From: Microbulbifer thermotolerans
Lineage (GTDB): Bacteria > Pseudomonadota > Gammaproteobacteria > Pseudomonadales > Cellvibrionaceae
NCBI RefSeq assembly: GCF_900112305.1
Contig: NZ_FOKT01000003.1
Span: 1 to 64,000 of the forward strand
DNA length: 64,000 nucleotides
Direction of reading: 5' to 3'
In this document: one piece after another, positions 25,549 through 36,132 of the stretch
How positions within the stretch are numbered: position 1 is the stretch's first letter
How the letters are laid out: the number at the start of each line of letters is the position of its first letter
Made by a program: the position numbers and the translations under genes
The notes under the pieces: model-generated
Databases searched by the model: none
The model's input: only the letters and a program-made list of their open reading frames with translations
Told to the model about the DNA's origin: nothing

Positions 25549-26898
25549 ATGTTCATCCCCAAGGCGCTAACCACGTTGATCGGCGCGGCAGCCCTCACCG
25601 CCCTGCCTCTGATGGGGCTCAGCGAAGGCAACACCACCGCAGCCCCCACCGCCGAGACAAGAACGCGCCTGCCGCTGGAGGACCTGCGTAACTTCGCCAA
25701 GGTCTTCGAACAGATCCGCCAGGGATATATAGAGGAAGTGGACGACAGCACCCTGCTGGAATACGCCATCAAAGGCATGCTGCAGGGATTGGACCCGCAC
25801 TCTTCCTACCTGGACCGGCAATCTTTTGACGATTTACAGGCAAATACCACCGGGGAATTCGCGGGCCTGGGTATAGAGGTGGGTATAGAAAACGACTACA
25901 TCACCGTTGTCACCCCCATGGACGATACCCCCGCCGCCCGCGCCGGCTTGAAAGCGGGCGACGTCATCTTGCGCCTGTCCGGCAAATCCATGAAGGGCGT
26001 CAGTCTGGAGGAAGCCGTAGAGCGCATGCGCGGCCCCAAGGGCAGTACTGTCACCCTCACCATCGCGCGCAAGGGCTATAAGGAACCCATCGACATCACC
26101 CTGAAACGCGATACCGTGCGGGTACGCAGCGTACGCAGCAGGCTGCTCGACGAAGGCTACGGCTACCTGCGTATCAGTCAGTTCCAGTTGGATACCGGCG
26201 ACGATGTGGCGGAAGCCATCGTCAAACTTCAGAAAAAAGGCGAGCTCAAAGGCCTGATTCTGGACCTGCGCAACAATCCCGGCGGCGTGCTGCAGTCATC
26301 AGTGGAAGTGGCCGACGCCTTTCTTGAAGAGGGTCTGGTGGTCTACACAGAGGGCCGCACCGAATCCGCCAATCTCAGTTATTCCGCCAAACCCGGCGAC
26401 CTGACCATGGGCGCCCCCATGGTGGTCCTAATCAATGAAGGCTCCGCCTCCGCCGCGGAAATTGTCGCCGGCGCTCTGCAAGATCACCGCCGCGCGGTGG
26501 TCATGGGCACTGAAAGCTTTGGCAAGGGCTCGGTACAGACAGTTATTCCGATCAACGACGAGCGGGCTATCAAGCTGACAACGGCGCTCTACTACACTCC
26601 CAACGGCCGCTCCATTCAGGCCCAGGGCATCACCCCCGACATCGTGGTCGATCGGGTCAAAGTCACCCGCCTGGAATCCTCACCGCGCACCACCGAGGCG
26701 GACCTGGCCGGCCACCTGGGCAATGGTAACGGCGGCAGAGAGCGCGGTGCCGCAGATCGCGAACAGGAGAAAGAAAATCGCGATGACTGGATGGGCCGCG
26801 ACAATCAGATTTTCGAAGCCCTCAATGTACTCAAGGGCCTGAATCTGTACTCGCAGAGAGAAAAAGGGTTGCGCGAGCGGATCGCCCGCAGCGACTGA
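25549..26898 (+). CDS. ctpA: Carboxy-terminal processing peptidase, S41 family
   Basis: This 449-residue periplasmic protease has an N-terminal signal (LTTLIGAAALTALPLMGL), a PDZ domain (about 100-185, EFAGLGIEVGIEND, PAARAGLKAGDVI) and an S41 catalytic domain. The predicted nucleophile is Ser 301 in NEGSASAAEI and the general base is Lys 326 in FGKGSVQT, exactly 25 residues later as in the family. CtpA cuts cell-wall hydrolases and other envelope proteins, usually with a TPR lipoprotein adaptor. A charged tail (GNGNGGRERGAADREQEKEN) precedes the final helix. The location after envC is conserved in Pseudomonas relatives. Confidence 0.92.
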   Translation: MFIPKALTTLIGAAALTALPLMGLSEGNTTAAPTAETRTRLPLEDLRNFAKVFEQIRQGYIEEVDDSTLLEYAIKGMLQGLDPHSSYLDRQSFDDLQANTTGEFAGLGIEVGIENDYITVVTPMDDTPAARAGLKAGDVILRLSGKSMKGVSLEEAVERMRGPKGSTVTLTIARKGYKEPIDITLKRDTVRVRSVRSRLLDEGYGYLRISQFQLDTGDDVAEAIVKLQKKGELKGLILDLRNNPGGVLQSSVEVADAFLEEGLVVYTEGRTESANLSYSAKPGDLTMGAPMVVLINEGSASAAEIVAGALQDHRRAVVMGTESFGKGSVQTVIPINDERAIKLTTALYYTPNGRSIQAQGITPDIVVDRVKVTRLESSPRTTEADLAGHLGNGNGGRERGAADREQEKENRDDWMGRDNQIFEALNVLKGLNLYSQREKGLRERIARSD

Positions 26899-26943
26899 CC
26901 CGGCGCAAGTCCGGAAAACTTCAGGGGATTTTGATTCATCGAT

Positions 26944-27174
26944 ATGCAGCGACATCGCGCTGGCGAGGAGCGCCGGCCCCTTCCCCCGCGCTCCGACCGC
27001 TTTTACAAACTGGGGGACGACTGGTACTTCCAGGTGCGCGGCGGCGCCTGTTTCGGACCCTACCCCTGCCGCGAAGAGGCCCGGCGCGCCGTTGAGCAGT
27101 TCTTCAAGCGGGAGAAAGACGGCAGCGGGCGCAAAATCGCCCTGATCCACCCATTGATCAACAGGCGGGCTTGA
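26944..27174 (+). CDS. Small DUF6316-type protein
   Basis: This 76-residue basic protein contains RFYKLGDDWYFQVRGGACFG and PYPCREEARRAVEQFFKRE, a pattern of short cytosolic proteins with an aromatic strand pair and a helix (DUF6316-like, from memory). It lies 45 bp after ctpA, probably read through from it, and converges with hisF. A weak AACAGGC/GCCTGTT hairpin at 27162-27184 may end both transcripts. Function unknown. Confidence 0.65.
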   Translation: MQRHRAGEERRPLPPRSDRFYKLGDDWYFQVRGGACFGPYPCREEARRAVEQFFKREKDGSGRKIALIHPLINRRA

Positions 27175-27190
27175 GCCTGTTCTCCTCCGG

Positions 27191-27952
27191 CTACAGCCGC
27201 ATTTCTATACCGGCTTCCCGCATAAAAGCCTTGGCCTCGGCGATGCTGTATTCGCCAAAGTGAAAAATACTGGCCGCCAGCACCGCGTCAGCGCCACCTT
27301 GCAAAACTCCATCTGCCAAGTGCTGCAGATTGCCCACACCGCCGGAGGCGATGACCGGCACCGGCACCGCATCGGATACCGCCCGTGTCAGCGCCAGGTC
27401 GAAGCCATTTTTAGTGCCATCTCTATCCATACTGGTGAGCAGGATTTCGCCGGCGCCCAGCTCTGCCATCTTTTCGGCCCATGCTACGGCGTCGATTCCG
27501 GTGGGTTTGCGCCCGCCGTGGGTAAAGATCTCCCACTTGTTCTCACCCACCTGCTTGGCGTCAATCGCGACAACAATGCACTGGCTGCCGAAGCGCTCGG
27601 CGGCCTCGCGCACAAAATCGGGATTTTTCACCGCGGCGGAGTTGATCGCCGTCTTGTCCGCGCCGGCGTTTAACAGGTTGCGGATATCCTGCAGACTGCG
27701 CACTCCACCGCCGACGGTGAGCGGAATAAACACCTGCGAGGCCATCTTCTCCACTGTGTGCAGTGTGGTGTCGCGCCCCTCGTGGGTAGCGGTAATGTCC
27801 AGGAAGGTAATCTCGTCCGCGCCCGCTTCGTTGTAGCGAGCCGCAATTTCCACCGGGTCTCCGGCATCGCGGATATCGACGAAATTGACCCCCTTAACCA
27901 CGCGGCCAGCGTCCACGTCCAGACAGGGGATAATACGTTTCGCGAGGCCCAT
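27191..27952 (-). CDS. hisF: Imidazole glycerol phosphate synthase, cyclase subunit
   Basis: The 253-residue (beta/alpha)8 barrel uses ammonia from HisH to convert PRFAR to IGP and AICAR, joining histidine and purine synthesis. Conserved segments are [19 protein letters not shown] with catalytic Asp 12, [31 protein letters not shown] with the second acid, and [14 protein letters not shown]. It is the last of hisB-hisH-hisA-hisF, read leftward with very tight spacing (1 bp after hisA). Confidence 0.96.
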   Translation of the reverse strand: MGLAKRIIPCLDVDAGRVVKGVNFVDIRDAGDPVEIAARYNEAGADEITFLDITATHEGRDTTLHTVEKMASQVFIPLTVGGGVRSLQDIRNLLNAGADKTAINSAAVKNPDFVREAAERFGSQCIVVAIDAKQVGENKWEIFTHGGRKPTGIDAVAWAEKMAELGAGEILLTSMDRDGTKNGFDLALTRAVSDAVPVPVIASGGVGNLQHLADGVLQGGADAVLAASIFHFGEYSIAEAKAFMREAGIEMRL

Positions 27953-27953
27953 A

Positions 27954-28685
27954 CTATTTATTCCATTGATCGCAGAGCTGCTGCGCCTCGCGCAGATTCA
28001 ATTTGTCCTCGTAGATGGCGCGCCCGGTGATAGCGCCGGCGATTTCGCCCGCTTTCAGCAACTGTTCGATATCCTCGATACTGCTGACACCGCCGGAGGC
28101 GATTATCGGAATCTGCACCGCGCGTGCCATTTCCAGCGTCGCCGGAATATTCACACCCTGCATCATGCCGTCGCGGGCGATATCGGTGTAGACAATCGCA
28201 CTCACACCACAATCGGCGAACTGCTTGGCCAGTTCCGTGGCCTGCAGCTCGGACACTTCAGCCCAACCCTCGGTGGCCACCAGACCGTCCTTCGCATCCA
28301 GGCCGACGATAATATGGCCCTCGAACTCGCGGCAGGCCTCTTTCACCAGCTGGGGATTTTTGACCGCTGCGGTACCGATAATGGTCCAGGTGACACCCGC
28401 ATCCAGGTACTTTTCGATGGTGTGCAGATCGCGAATGCCGCCGCCAATCTGCACTGGCAGATCGGGAAACTGTTTCACAATGGCGGTGACCGCTTCGTGG
28501 TTGACCGGGTTGCCAGCAAAGGCTCCGTTCAAATCCACCAGGTGCAGCCGCCTGGCCCCCTGCTCAACCCAGTGCCCGGCAGTGGCCAGAGGGTCGTCGG
28601 AAAATACAGTGGCATCGCTCATCTCGCCCTGTCGCAGGCGCACGCACTGGCCGTCTTTCAGATCTATGGCGGGTATAACAATCAT
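27954..28685 (-). CDS. hisA: Phosphoribosylformimino-5-aminoimidazole carboxamide ribotide isomerase
   Basis: The 243-residue half-barrel-duplicated isomerase catalyses the Amadori rearrangement of ProFAR to PRFAR. It starts [17 protein letters not shown] with catalytic Asp 8. The second catalytic acid is in [16 protein letters not shown], and phosphate-binding loops are [10 protein letters not shown] and [13 protein letters not shown]. An ATG at 28757 would add an unrelated extension overlapping hisH, so 28685 is taken. It lies between hisH and hisF. Confidence 0.96.
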   Translation of the reverse strand: MIVIPAIDLKDGQCVRLRQGEMSDATVFSDDPLATAGHWVEQGARRLHLVDLNGAFAGNPVNHEAVTAIVKQFPDLPVQIGGGIRDLHTIEKYLDAGVTWTIIGTAAVKNPQLVKEACREFEGHIIVGLDAKDGLVATEGWAEVSELQATELAKQFADCGVSAIVYTDIARDGMMQGVNIPATLEMARAVQIPIIASGGVSSIEDIEQLLKAGEIAGAITGRAIYEDKLNLREAQQLCDQWNK

Positions 28686-28731
28686 GTTCGTTTCCAAGAA
28701 AGTGGTAGGTGCAGCAAGATGCTCCACCGGG

Positions 28732-29376
28732 TCAGACATGGCCGTTCCAGCCGACAAAATTTTTCAGCAGTTGCAGGCCGCTTCTGGCACTTTTTTCCGG
28801 GTGAAATTGGGTAGCGAAAATATTTTGTCGCGCAACCGCTGCCGCCAGAGAGACGCCGTACTCTGTTTGTCCGGCGATTTCGCCATTGCCATCAGCGGGC
28901 ACATAGTAACTGTGGACAAAATAGAATCGGTCGCCGTCATCGATATCTCGCCACAGCGGGTGGGGACGCTTCTGCGCAACGCGATTCCAGCCCATATGGG
29001 GGACCTTCAGACGCTCGCCGTTTTCCTCCAGGCAGCTGCCGAAAAATTTTACTGGCTGCGGAAAAATATCCAGACAATCGACACCGCCATTCTCCTCCGA
29101 ATGGTGCATCATGATCTGCATACCGACACAGATGCCCAATACGGGCAGGCCTGAGTCGATGGCATCCTTTAGCAACGGGGTAAACCCAGCGTCAGTAAAT
29201 CCCGCCATGCAATCGCGAATGGCTCCCACGCCGGGGACCAGCAAGCGATCGGCGCCCTGCGCCTCTTCCGGTTTTCCGGCGAGCACCACTTCCTCATCCG
29301 GAGCGACTCTCTGCAAGGCGCTGGCAACCGAGTGCAGGTTACCCATACCGTAGTCGAGGACTGCGATCTTCTGCAT
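28732..29376 (-). CDS. hisH: Imidazole glycerol phosphate synthase, glutaminase subunit
   Basis: The 214-residue class I glutamine amidotransferase feeds ammonia to HisF. The nucleophile is Cys 83 in [10 protein letters not shown], the oxyanion strand is [13 protein letters not shown], and the catalytic His/Glu are in [13 protein letters not shown]. The start ATG 29376 shares one base with the hisB stop (TGATG), implying translational coupling. The longer open frame to 29508 is antisense-like sequence inside hisB. Confidence 0.96.
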   Translation of the reverse strand: MQKIAVLDYGMGNLHSVASALQRVAPDEEVVLAGKPEEAQGADRLLVPGVGAIRDCMAGFTDAGFTPLLKDAIDSGLPVLGICVGMQIMMHHSEENGGVDCLDIFPQPVKFFGSCLEENGERLKVPHMGWNRVAQKRPHPLWRDIDDGDRFYFVHSYYVPADGNGEIAGQTEYGVSLAAAVARQNIFATQFHPEKSARSGLQLLKNFVGWNGHV

Positions 29377-29963
29377 CAGAGAACACCCTTGGTCGAAGGC
29401 GTGGTACCGGCCATGCGCGGGTCCAGCGCCAGCGCCATGCGCAGGGCGCGCCCGAAGGCCTTGAACACTGTCTCTACCTGATGGTGGGCATTGTGGCCGC
29501 GCAGGCAATCGATATGCAGGGTGACGAGGGCGTGGTTGACGAAGCCCTGGAAGAATTCATACACCAGCTCGGTATCGAAACTGCCAATCCGCTTCTGGGT
29601 AAATGGCACCTCCATGATCAACCCCGGGCGACCGGAGAAGTCCACCACCACCCGGGAAAGCGCCTCGTCCAGCGGCACATAGGCGTGGCCGTAACGGGTG
29701 ATGCCCTTTTTGTCGCCCACCGCCTCGGCGATCGCCTTACCCAGAGTGATGCCGATATCCTCCACTGTGTGGTGGTCGTCAATATGGATATCGCCATCAC
29801 AGGTAATATCCAGATCCATCATGCCGTGGCGGGCTATCTGATCGAGCATATGTTCGAGGAAGGGCACCCCGGTATCGAATTTGCCGCAGCCGTCACCATC
29901 CAAATTGACGGATACGGCGATTTTGGTTTCCAGAGTGTCGCGTTTGACGCAGGCCTTGCGCAT
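29376..29963 (-). CDS. hisB: Imidazoleglycerol-phosphate dehydratase
   Basis: The 195-residue monofunctional IGPD (no histidinol-phosphatase domain) removes water from IGP to give imidazole acetol phosphate. Metal-binding motifs are [30 protein letters not shown] and [19 protein letters not shown]. It is the first gene of the leftward his cluster. The promoter is probably in 29964-30091, shared divergently with the next small gene. No leader-peptide attenuator is obvious. Confidence 0.96.
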   Translation of the reverse strand: MRKACVKRDTLETKIAVSVNLDGDGCGKFDTGVPFLEHMLDQIARHGMMDLDITCDGDIHIDDHHTVEDIGITLGKAIAEAVGDKKGITRYGHAYVPLDEALSRVVVDFSGRPGLIMEVPFTQKRIGSFDTELVYEFFQGFVNHALVTLHIDCLRGHNAHHQVETVFKAFGRALRMALALDPRMAGTTPSTKGVL

Positions 29964-30091
29964 GAATGGGGAACCCCTGTTTCTGGCGAGTAAGACGAAG
30001 GGGGCGAATTATAGGACGAATGCCCGCGCCTGTGGCCAATTGGTGACAGATGAAACTTGAATAGTAACAAAGAGCGCCTATTATTGGCGCC

Positions 30092-30382
30092 ATGGTCAAT
30101 CGCTCCCCCAACAATTCCCGCTTCTGGGCCTGCCTGTTGCTGCTGCTCGCACTGCTTGCGGCGCAGCCGCTGTGGGCGGAGCATATCCACCTGAAAAACG
30201 GCCAGGTGGAACTGTGCGACCTTTGCTTCAACCATATGCCGGCGGCCTTCGGCAGCGACTTTAAGCTCGACCAACCGGCCCCCGCCGTTCTCTACAACAT
30301 CCAGTCCGCGCCGGTCCCGCGCGACTGCCAGCCCGAACGCCAGCGCGCCCGCGCGCCCCCCGCGCACCTGTCACTCCGTTAA
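30092..30382 (+). CDS. Small exported protein with metal-binding-like residues
   Basis: This 96-residue protein has a signal peptide (SRFWACLLLLLALLAAQPLW-type hydrophobic core, cleavage near AEH). The mature part begins HIHLKNGQVELCDLCFNHMP: two His, a CxxC and another His within 22 residues, a plausible periplasmic metal site. The C-terminus is Pro/Arg-rich and probably disordered. It lies 213 bp upstream of a ZnuD-like zinc receptor on the same strand, which suggests a zinc or copper link. I recognise no named family. The metal role is inference. Confidence 0.6.
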   Translation: MVNRSPNNSRFWACLLLLLALLAAQPLWAEHIHLKNGQVELCDLCFNHMPAAFGSDFKLDQPAPAVLYNIQSAPVPRDCQPERQRARAPPAHLSLR

Positions 30383-30432
30383 ACGGTATCGAGCGGGACA
30401 CAAAAAACCGCAACCAGGGGATTTTCGGGATT

Positions 30433-30454
30433 CCGGCGAAATGCATTTCACCGG
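30433..30454. promoter_or_regulatory. Candidate operator palindrome upstream of the zinc receptor
   Basis: CCGGCGAAATGCATTTCACC and the following GG form a 22-bp near-perfect palindrome (one mismatched pair) 142 bp before the receptor start. Its GAAAT/ATTTC half-sites resemble the outer halves of gammaproteobacterial Zur boxes, but the inner spacing is much shorter, so Zur control is only a suggestion. Confidence 0.3.
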
Positions 30455-30595
30455 CATAGCCACGGATCGTCGATCCCCCTAAGTGCCGTGTCCGCTCGCC
30501 CTTTGCAGACCACAACCCCGATAAATGATTGAACGGCGGCAGCGGCCTGCGCGCAAGCGCAGGTCCGTCACCGCCTGTGACAGGAATAAAATTCG

Positions 30596-32707
30596 ATGAA
30601 CAAGACCAGCAAACTGGCCCTGGCAATCGCCGGCGCCCTGACCGTGCCCGCCGCTTACGCTGCCGAGACCCTGGAAGAAATCAGTGTCACCGTTTCACCG
30701 CTGGACAAGCCCGCCGACGCTGTTGCCGCGCCGGTAAGCGTGCTCTCCGGCAACGCCCTGCGAGAAGCCGCCTCCGCCACCCTGGGGCAGACTCTGGAGA
30801 ACCAGCCCGGTGTGGCCAACGCCTCCTTCGGCAGCGGTGTGGGCCTGCCAGTGATCCGCGGACAGAGCGCCAACCGCGTCAAGGTACTCAGTGACAACCT
30901 GGATGTGTCAGACGCCTCCAACACCAGCTCTGACCACGCCATCGGCATCGAACCCCTGCTGGCCGACCGCATCGAAATACTGCGCGGTCCCGCCACGCTG
31001 CGCTACGGCAGCGGCGCCATCGGCGGCGTGGTAAATGTCATCGACAGCCGCATTCCGACGGAAGTGCCTGAGGAACTGGAGGGTGCGCTGGAAATGCGTC
31101 ACAACAGCGGCAACAGTCAGGATGCCGGAGTCCTCCGCCTGTCCGGCGGCGCCGGTCAATTCGCCTGGTATCTGGACGGCGTGTACCGCGAAAACGACGA
31201 TACGGAAATTCCCGGTCTCGCCATCATCCACCACGAAGAAGAACACGATCACGAAGAAGAACACGATCACGAAGAGGAAGAATTCAACACCGACGGCTAC
31301 GTCGCCAACACCGATGCCCGCGCCGACAGCGAGAGCTTCGGTGTCTCCTGGATCACCGACAGCGGCTATATCGGCCTGTCGGTCAACCACTTGGATAACA
31401 ACTACGGCATCCCTCTCGGCGCCCATGAGCACAGCCACGATGAGGAACACGAAGACGAAGAGCTCGCCGACGAGGAACACGAAGACCACGAGGAAACACC
31501 GGAAGCCGTGCGCATCGATCTGGTACAGACCCGCTACGACCTCAAGGGCGAACACCGCTTCGAGAGTAGCTACTGGGACAAATTGCTCGTGCGCCTCGGC
31601 TACAACGACTACGAACACACAGAGCTGGAAGCCCACGAAGATCACTTCCACGAGGGCACCCGCTTTACCAACAAGGCCTGGGAGGGCCGCGTAGAGCTGA
31701 CCCACGACAACGGCGGTCAGTGGCGCGGCGCCTACGGCCTACAGTTATCCGACAAGGATTTTGAGGCCATTGGCGAGGAAGCATTTGTGCAGCCATCCCG
31801 TACCCGCAGCGCCGGGTTCTTCGTTATGAAAGAGCGCGAGTGGGACGGCTGGCACCTGGATCTGGGCGGCCGTCTGGAGCAGGTCAGCATCGACCCGGAA
31901 ACCGGCGCCAAGGAAGACTACAGCCTTGTCAGTGCCAGTGCCGCACTGCAGTACTTCCTCTCCGAGCACCAGCATGTCAGCCTGGGGCTGACCCACGCCG
32001 AGCGCGCGCCGGTGGCCGAAGAGCTGTTCGCCGACGGCGCCCATGTGGCTGAAGCCCGCTACCTGATCGGCAACAGCGATCTGGACAAAGAAAACTCCAT
32101 GAACCTCGAGCTGGGTTACCACCACCACAACCAGGACGCCAGCGGCTGGCATGCGGCGCGCGTTGAGGTGAACCTTTTCTACAACCGCGTCGGCGATTAC
32201 ATCTACGCCCAGAACACCGGACTCGAAGATGCGGAGAGCGAATACCCGATCTACGCTTACTTCAACCGCGACGCCGTCTTCTACGGCGCCGAGGCCTCGG
32301 TGAAAATCCCGCTGGCAAACGCCTTCTATCTGACCCTGTTCGGAGACACGGTGCACGCGCAATTCGACGACAGTGTGGCTGGAGAAAGCCGCGACGTACC
32401 GCTGATGCCGCCAGTGCGGGTCGGCCTCGCTGTCGGCGGCGATCACGGCCCCTGGAGCTGGGAGTGGCGTACAACCCAGGCCGCCGATCAGGACCGTGCC
32501 GGCGCCTACGAGGAGCCCACCGACGGTTATACGCGTATGGACCTCACCGCAAACTACAACCTGAAACTGGGTGACACCGACATGGTTCTGTTCGCCAGTG
32601 GCCGCAACCTGCTGGACGAAGAGATCCGCAACTCCACCTCCCTGCTGCGCGACTACGCTCCGGAAATGGGCCGCAGCATCGAAGCCGGCGTGCGGTTTAT
32701 TTTCTAA
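30596..32707 (+). CDS. znuD: ZnuD-like TonB-dependent zinc receptor
   Basis: The 703-residue outer-membrane receptor has a signal (ALAIAGALTVPAAYAAETLE), a plug with SFGSGVGLPVIRGQSANRVK, VSDASNTSSDHA and RIEILRGPATLRYGSGAIGG, and a barrel ending VRFIF. The plug motifs match the ZnuD/zinc piracy group. Two extracellular loops are very rich in His and acid residues: residues about 212-230 (HHEEEHDHEEEHDHEEEE) and 276-302 (HEHSHDEEHEDEELADEEHE), as expected for zinc capture. ATG 30596 follows ACAGGAATAAA. The upstream small His/Cys protein may belong to the same system. Confidence 0.85.
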   Translation: MNKTSKLALAIAGALTVPAAYAAETLEEISVTVSPLDKPADAVAAPVSVLSGNALREAASATLGQTLENQPGVANASFGSGVGLPVIRGQSANRVKVLSDNLDVSDASNTSSDHAIGIEPLLADRIEILRGPATLRYGSGAIGGVVNVIDSRIPTEVPEELEGALEMRHNSGNSQDAGVLRLSGGAGQFAWYLDGVYRENDDTEIPGLAIIHHEEEHDHEEEHDHEEEEFNTDGYVANTDARADSESFGVSWITDSGYIGLSVNHLDNNYGIPLGAHEHSHDEEHEDEELADEEHEDHEETPEAVRIDLVQTRYDLKGEHRFESSYWDKLLVRLGYNDYEHTELEAHEDHFHEGTRFTNKAWEGRVELTHDNGGQWRGAYGLQLSDKDFEAIGEEAFVQPSRTRSAGFFVMKEREWDGWHLDLGGRLEQVSIDPETGAKEDYSLVSASAALQYFLSEHQHVSLGLTHAERAPVAEELFADGAHVAEARYLIGNSDLDKENSMNLELGYHHHNQDASGWHAARVEVNLFYNRVGDYIYAQNTGLEDAESEYPIYAYFNRDAVFYGAEASVKIPLANAFYLTLFGDTVHAQFDDSVAGESRDVPLMPPVRVGLAVGGDHGPWSWEWRTTQAADQDRAGAYEEPTDGYTRMDLTANYNLKLGDTDMVLFASGRNLLDEEIRNSTSLLRDYAPEMGRSIEAGVRFIF

Positions 32708-32744
32708 ACCGCACCTGCTTCAATTAACACACCTGAGACAAGAA

Positions 32745-32769
32745 AGGCCCCGCCCGCACCGGGCGGGGC
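32745..32769 (+). terminator. Strong hairpin after the zinc receptor
   Basis: GGCCCCGCCCG/CGGGCGGGGCC with a CAC loop, 38 bp after the stop. There is no T tract, so it may end transcription with Rho or protect the 3' end. Confidence 0.5.
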
Positions 32770-32895
32770 CGAATCTCCTACAATACGCGAACAACCTCCA
32801 CACGCGGGTAACTGCCGGGAATACCGGCCCGGTTCGGTGTCTCAGGTTCATCCGTCCCGGCAAGCCTCCCGCGAACAACAGGGATATTGCTCTCC

Positions 32896-34938
32896 ATGGC
32901 CTGGATCAAGCGCACGCTTATCGCCCTTCTTATCGTCTTCCTGCTGCTCGCCGGCGCCGCCGCCTGGCTGTTAGCTGGCCTCGACGTCAACCGCTACAAG
33001 CCGCAACTGGAACAACTGGCGGCCAAGCAGGGGGTGGCCCTGAAGCTGGACGGCGATATCGGCTGGCAGCTGTGGCCGACCATTGCCCTAAAGCTGGAAG
33101 GCGTGCAGCTCGCCCCCCTGCCGCAACCGGACCAGCCCCTGCTGCGCGCGGAAAAAGTCGCCGTGGGCGTGGCCCTGATGCCCCTGTTGAAGAAGCGCAT
33201 AGAAGCGCAGGAAATCCTGCTGACTAGCCCTCGCATTGATCTGGCGCTCGACGAGCAGGGCCGCGGCAACTGGGAACTGCTGACCGATGCCATGGAAGAA
33301 AAGCAAAAAGAAGAGGCCCAGCAACCGCCGCAACTGGACGTCGCAGAGGACAAAACGGGCAAGGATCTGAACCTGACACTGCAAAAGCTGCGCATCGAAG
33401 ACGGTGTTATCACCTACAAAGACGCAGCCAGCGACACCGAGTACACCGTGGAACAGTTGCGCGTGTCCGTCGACAACCTCTCTCCCGGCGGCGAACCTGG
33501 ACAGCTGGAGGCGGGTGCCAGTCTCCGTGGCAGTGGCCTCAAACAACCGCTGGAACTCGCGCTCTCCAGCACTCTGGCGCTGGATGAAGGGTTCAACGGC
33601 CTGCGCATGCAGCCGCTCACGCTGGCCCTCTCCAGCGGCGAGGCCAAGGCCCAGATCCACCTGCGCGGGCACCTGCGCCGCAGTGGCGCCGACCAGCCCT
33701 GGCAAATACAGATGAAGCTCAATGCCGACATCAATCCCCTGCGCCCCTGGCTGGCGGTCACCGGCACCGAGCTCGTCACCCAGAACAGTGCCGCCCTGCA
33801 GAAGCTCAGCCTGGAAACCAGCCTTGAAGGCACCGACAAGAAACTCGATCTGACCCCTTTACAGCTGCAGCTGGATAACACCACCTTCACCGGCAGTGCC
33901 CAGTTGCGCAACGCCGATATGCCCGGTGTCGATTTAACCCTGCGCGGCGGTACCCTGGTGCTGGATGACTACCTGCCACCCCCGGCGCCCGAAAGCGAAC
34001 AGCCACAAACCGAAACCGCGGCGGCACCGGCTGCTCCGACACCGCTGCCGCTGACCGCAATGCGCGGCTTCAACGCCAACCTGGACTTGTCTCTGGAACA
34101 GCTGCAAGCGGTAGACCTGCAACTGGACAACCTCCAACTGCAACTCACGGTGGACAACGGTCTCTACCAGCTGCAAAAACTCTCCGCCGACCTCTACGGC
34201 GGCACGCTTTCCAGCAACGGCCAGTTCAACGCCCGCGGCCAATCCGCCGAAGCCGCCGTCAACGGCGGCCTGGCCGATGTGGAAATCGCCAAAGTACAAG
34301 AGGCCTTTTTCCCCGCCGACAAAGTGCAACTGTCCGGCCGCACCAGTGTCAGCTGGAACGCGCAAACCCGCGGCGCCGACACCCAACAGCTGCAAAAACA
34401 ACTGCGCGCCTCTGTGCAACTGTCCAGCGACCAACTATCCGTGGCCCCCTTTAACCTGGAAAAAGGCATGTGCCAGCTGATCAGCTACGCGGAAAAAACC
34501 TCGCTGCCGGAACGGGACTGGCCCGAAAGCACCCGCCTACAGGACCTGCGCGCCGATATCACCATTGAGGGAGACAAGGCCAAAGTCCAGGAACTGCTCG
34601 CGGGCGTGGAAAATATCGCGATGACTGGCGACGGCGAGATAGACCTGGAAAAACAGGAATTCGACTTCGCCCTCGGCCTCGCCCTGGTGGGTGAACGCAC
34701 CTCCGCCGACGGCTGCACCGTCAAAAACGACCGCTGGCGCAACCGCCCGCTGCCCCTGCGCTGCAAGGACAGCTTTGCCGACGCCGGCGCCGGCAGCTGC
34801 AAACCTGACAGCCGCCGCCTCGATGACCTGCTGCGCGAAGAGCTCAAATACAAAGCCGAAAAGAAATACGGCGAAAAAGTGGAAGAAAAAGTCGACGAAC
34901 TCAAGGAAAAGCTCAAAGGCTGGTTCAAACGCGACTGA
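32896..34938 (+). CDS. AsmA-family envelope protein
   Basis: This 680-residue protein is anchored by one N-terminal helix ([20 protein letters not shown]) with a large periplasmic part. The AsmA signature follows at once: [40 protein letters not shown] and [19 protein letters not shown]. The C-terminal AsmA domain contains [16 protein letters not shown] and [16 protein letters not shown]. AsmA-like proteins are now linked to bridge-type phospholipid transport or outer-membrane assembly. The ATG at 32896 is preferred over a TTG 9 bp earlier. The last 50 residues are a Lys/Glu helix. Confidence 0.88.
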   Translation: MAWIKRTLIALLIVFLLLAGAAAWLLAGLDVNRYKPQLEQLAAKQGVALKLDGDIGWQLWPTIALKLEGVQLAPLPQPDQPLLRAEKVAVGVALMPLLKKRIEAQEILLTSPRIDLALDEQGRGNWELLTDAMEEKQKEEAQQPPQLDVAEDKTGKDLNLTLQKLRIEDGVITYKDAASDTEYTVEQLRVSVDNLSPGGEPGQLEAGASLRGSGLKQPLELALSSTLALDEGFNGLRMQPLTLALSSGEAKAQIHLRGHLRRSGADQPWQIQMKLNADINPLRPWLAVTGTELVTQNSAALQKLSLETSLEGTDKKLDLTPLQLQLDNTTFTGSAQLRNADMPGVDLTLRGGTLVLDDYLPPPAPESEQPQTETAAAPAAPTPLPLTAMRGFNANLDLSLEQLQAVDLQLDNLQLQLTVDNGLYQLQKLSADLYGGTLSSNGQFNARGQSAEAAVNGGLADVEIAKVQEAFFPADKVQLSGRTSVSWNAQTRGADTQQLQKQLRASVQLSSDQLSVAPFNLEKGMCQLISYAEKTSLPERDWPESTRLQDLRADITIEGDKAKVQELLAGVENIAMTGDGEIDLEKQEFDFALGLALVGERTSADGCTVKNDRWRNRPLPLRCKDSFADAGAGSCKPDSRRLDDLLREELKYKAEKKYGEKVEEKVDELKEKLKGWFKRD

Positions 34939-34965
34939 TTCACAACCCCCGACCAACACACCGCT

Positions 34966-34991
34966 GAAAAAGGCCGCACCCGGCCTTTTTC
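34966..34991 (+). terminator. Rho-independent terminator after asmA
   Basis: AAAAAGGCCG/CGGCCTTTTT stem-loop with an ACCC-type loop, 28 bp after the AsmA-family stop and before mutY. Confidence 0.8.
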
Positions 34992-35011
34992 AGGCCCCGC
35001 GAAGTGATTCA

Positions 35012-36118
35012 ATGACACCACAGCAGTTCCAACACGCCGTACTCGCCTGGTACGACCGCCACGGCCGCAAAGACCTCCCCTGGCAACGGGACATCACCCC
35101 CTACCGCGTGTGGGTATCGGAAATCATGTTGCAGCAGACCCAGGTCAATGCCGTCATCCCCTACTACGAACGCTTTATGGCCAGCTTCCCCACCCTGGAG
35201 CATCTCGCCACAGCGCCCCTCGACGACGTTCTGGCCCACTGGAGCGGCCTCGGCTACTACGCCCGCGCACGCAACCTGCACAAGTGCGCGCAGACCCTGG
35301 TCAATGACTACGCCGGCGAATTCCCCCGAGATGTGAACGCTCTCGCCGAGCTGCCGGGCATCGGCCGCTCTACCGCCGGTGCCATTGCCAGTATCAGCAT
35401 GGGGCTCAAGGCGCCAATCCTGGACGGCAACGTCAAACGGGTGCTGGCCCGCTTCCGCGCAATCGACGGCTGGCCCGGCCGCACCGCCGTCGCCAACCAA
35501 CTCTGGCAACTGGCCGAGACCTACACCCCCGATCAACGCGGAAACCACTACACCCAAGCGATGATGGACCTGGGCGCAACCATCTGCACCAGAAGCAGGC
35601 CCCGCTGCGGTGAATGCCCCCTGGCGGAAAACTGCTCCGCCCACGCCCAGGGCAACCCCCAGAACTATCCGGGCAAAAAGCCGAGCCGGGATAAACCCGT
35701 GCGCAGCACCACCCTGCTGTTCCTCGAACACAATGGCGAAATCTACCTGGAACAGCGCCCGCCCAGCGGCATCTGGGGCGGCCTCTGGAGCCCGCCGCAA
35801 CTGGATAAAAACGGCGACGCCGAAGCGAGCGCACAGCAATGGCTGGAAGCGCGAAATCTACGCCCCCAAGAAATACAGGCACTGCCGCCACTGCGCCACA
35901 CCTTCACCCACTTCCACCTGGATATCACCCCCCTGTGGATTCAACTGGCAAAAGTCCCCCAGCTGGTGGCGGAGAGCGGCGGGGGCTGGTATAAACTGCG
36001 CCAACTCAACCGCCCCCGCGCGGCACAGGAACTGGGGCTGCCGGCGCCCGTCGTCAAGCTGGCCAAACAATTGCTGGCGCTGCAGGCACCACTACTGGCC
36101 CCCTGCACCGCCGACTGA
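35012..36118 (+). CDS. mutY: A/G-specific adenine glycosylase MutY
   Basis: The 368-residue base-excision enzyme removes A mispaired with 8-oxoG. Visible features are the catalytic Glu in [20 protein letters not shown], the helix-hairpin-helix [15 protein letters not shown], catalytic Asp in [15 protein letters not shown], and the 4Fe-4S loop [17 protein letters not shown] (C-x6-C-x2-C-x5-C). The C-terminal NUDIX-like domain recognises 8-oxoG. ATG 35012 gives the standard start. It is 14 bp upstream of yggX, a conserved gammaproteobacterial pair. Confidence 0.95.
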   Translation: MTPQQFQHAVLAWYDRHGRKDLPWQRDITPYRVWVSEIMLQQTQVNAVIPYYERFMASFPTLEHLATAPLDDVLAHWSGLGYYARARNLHKCAQTLVNDYAGEFPRDVNALAELPGIGRSTAGAIASISMGLKAPILDGNVKRVLARFRAIDGWPGRTAVANQLWQLAETYTPDQRGNHYTQAMMDLGATICTRSRPRCGECPLAENCSAHAQGNPQNYPGKKPSRDKPVRSTTLLFLEHNGEIYLEQRPPSGIWGGLWSPPQLDKNGDAEASAQQWLEARNLRPQEIQALPPLRHTFTHFHLDITPLWIQLAKVPQLVAESGGGWYKLRQLNRPRAAQELGLPAPVVKLAKQLLALQAPLLAPCTAD

Positions 36119-36132
36119 CCGAGGAAACGTCC

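Noticed and set aside
30383..30595. Cobalamin riboswitch before the second TonB receptor
   Set aside because: None of the conserved cobalamin-box segments are present, and the receptor is of the zinc type.
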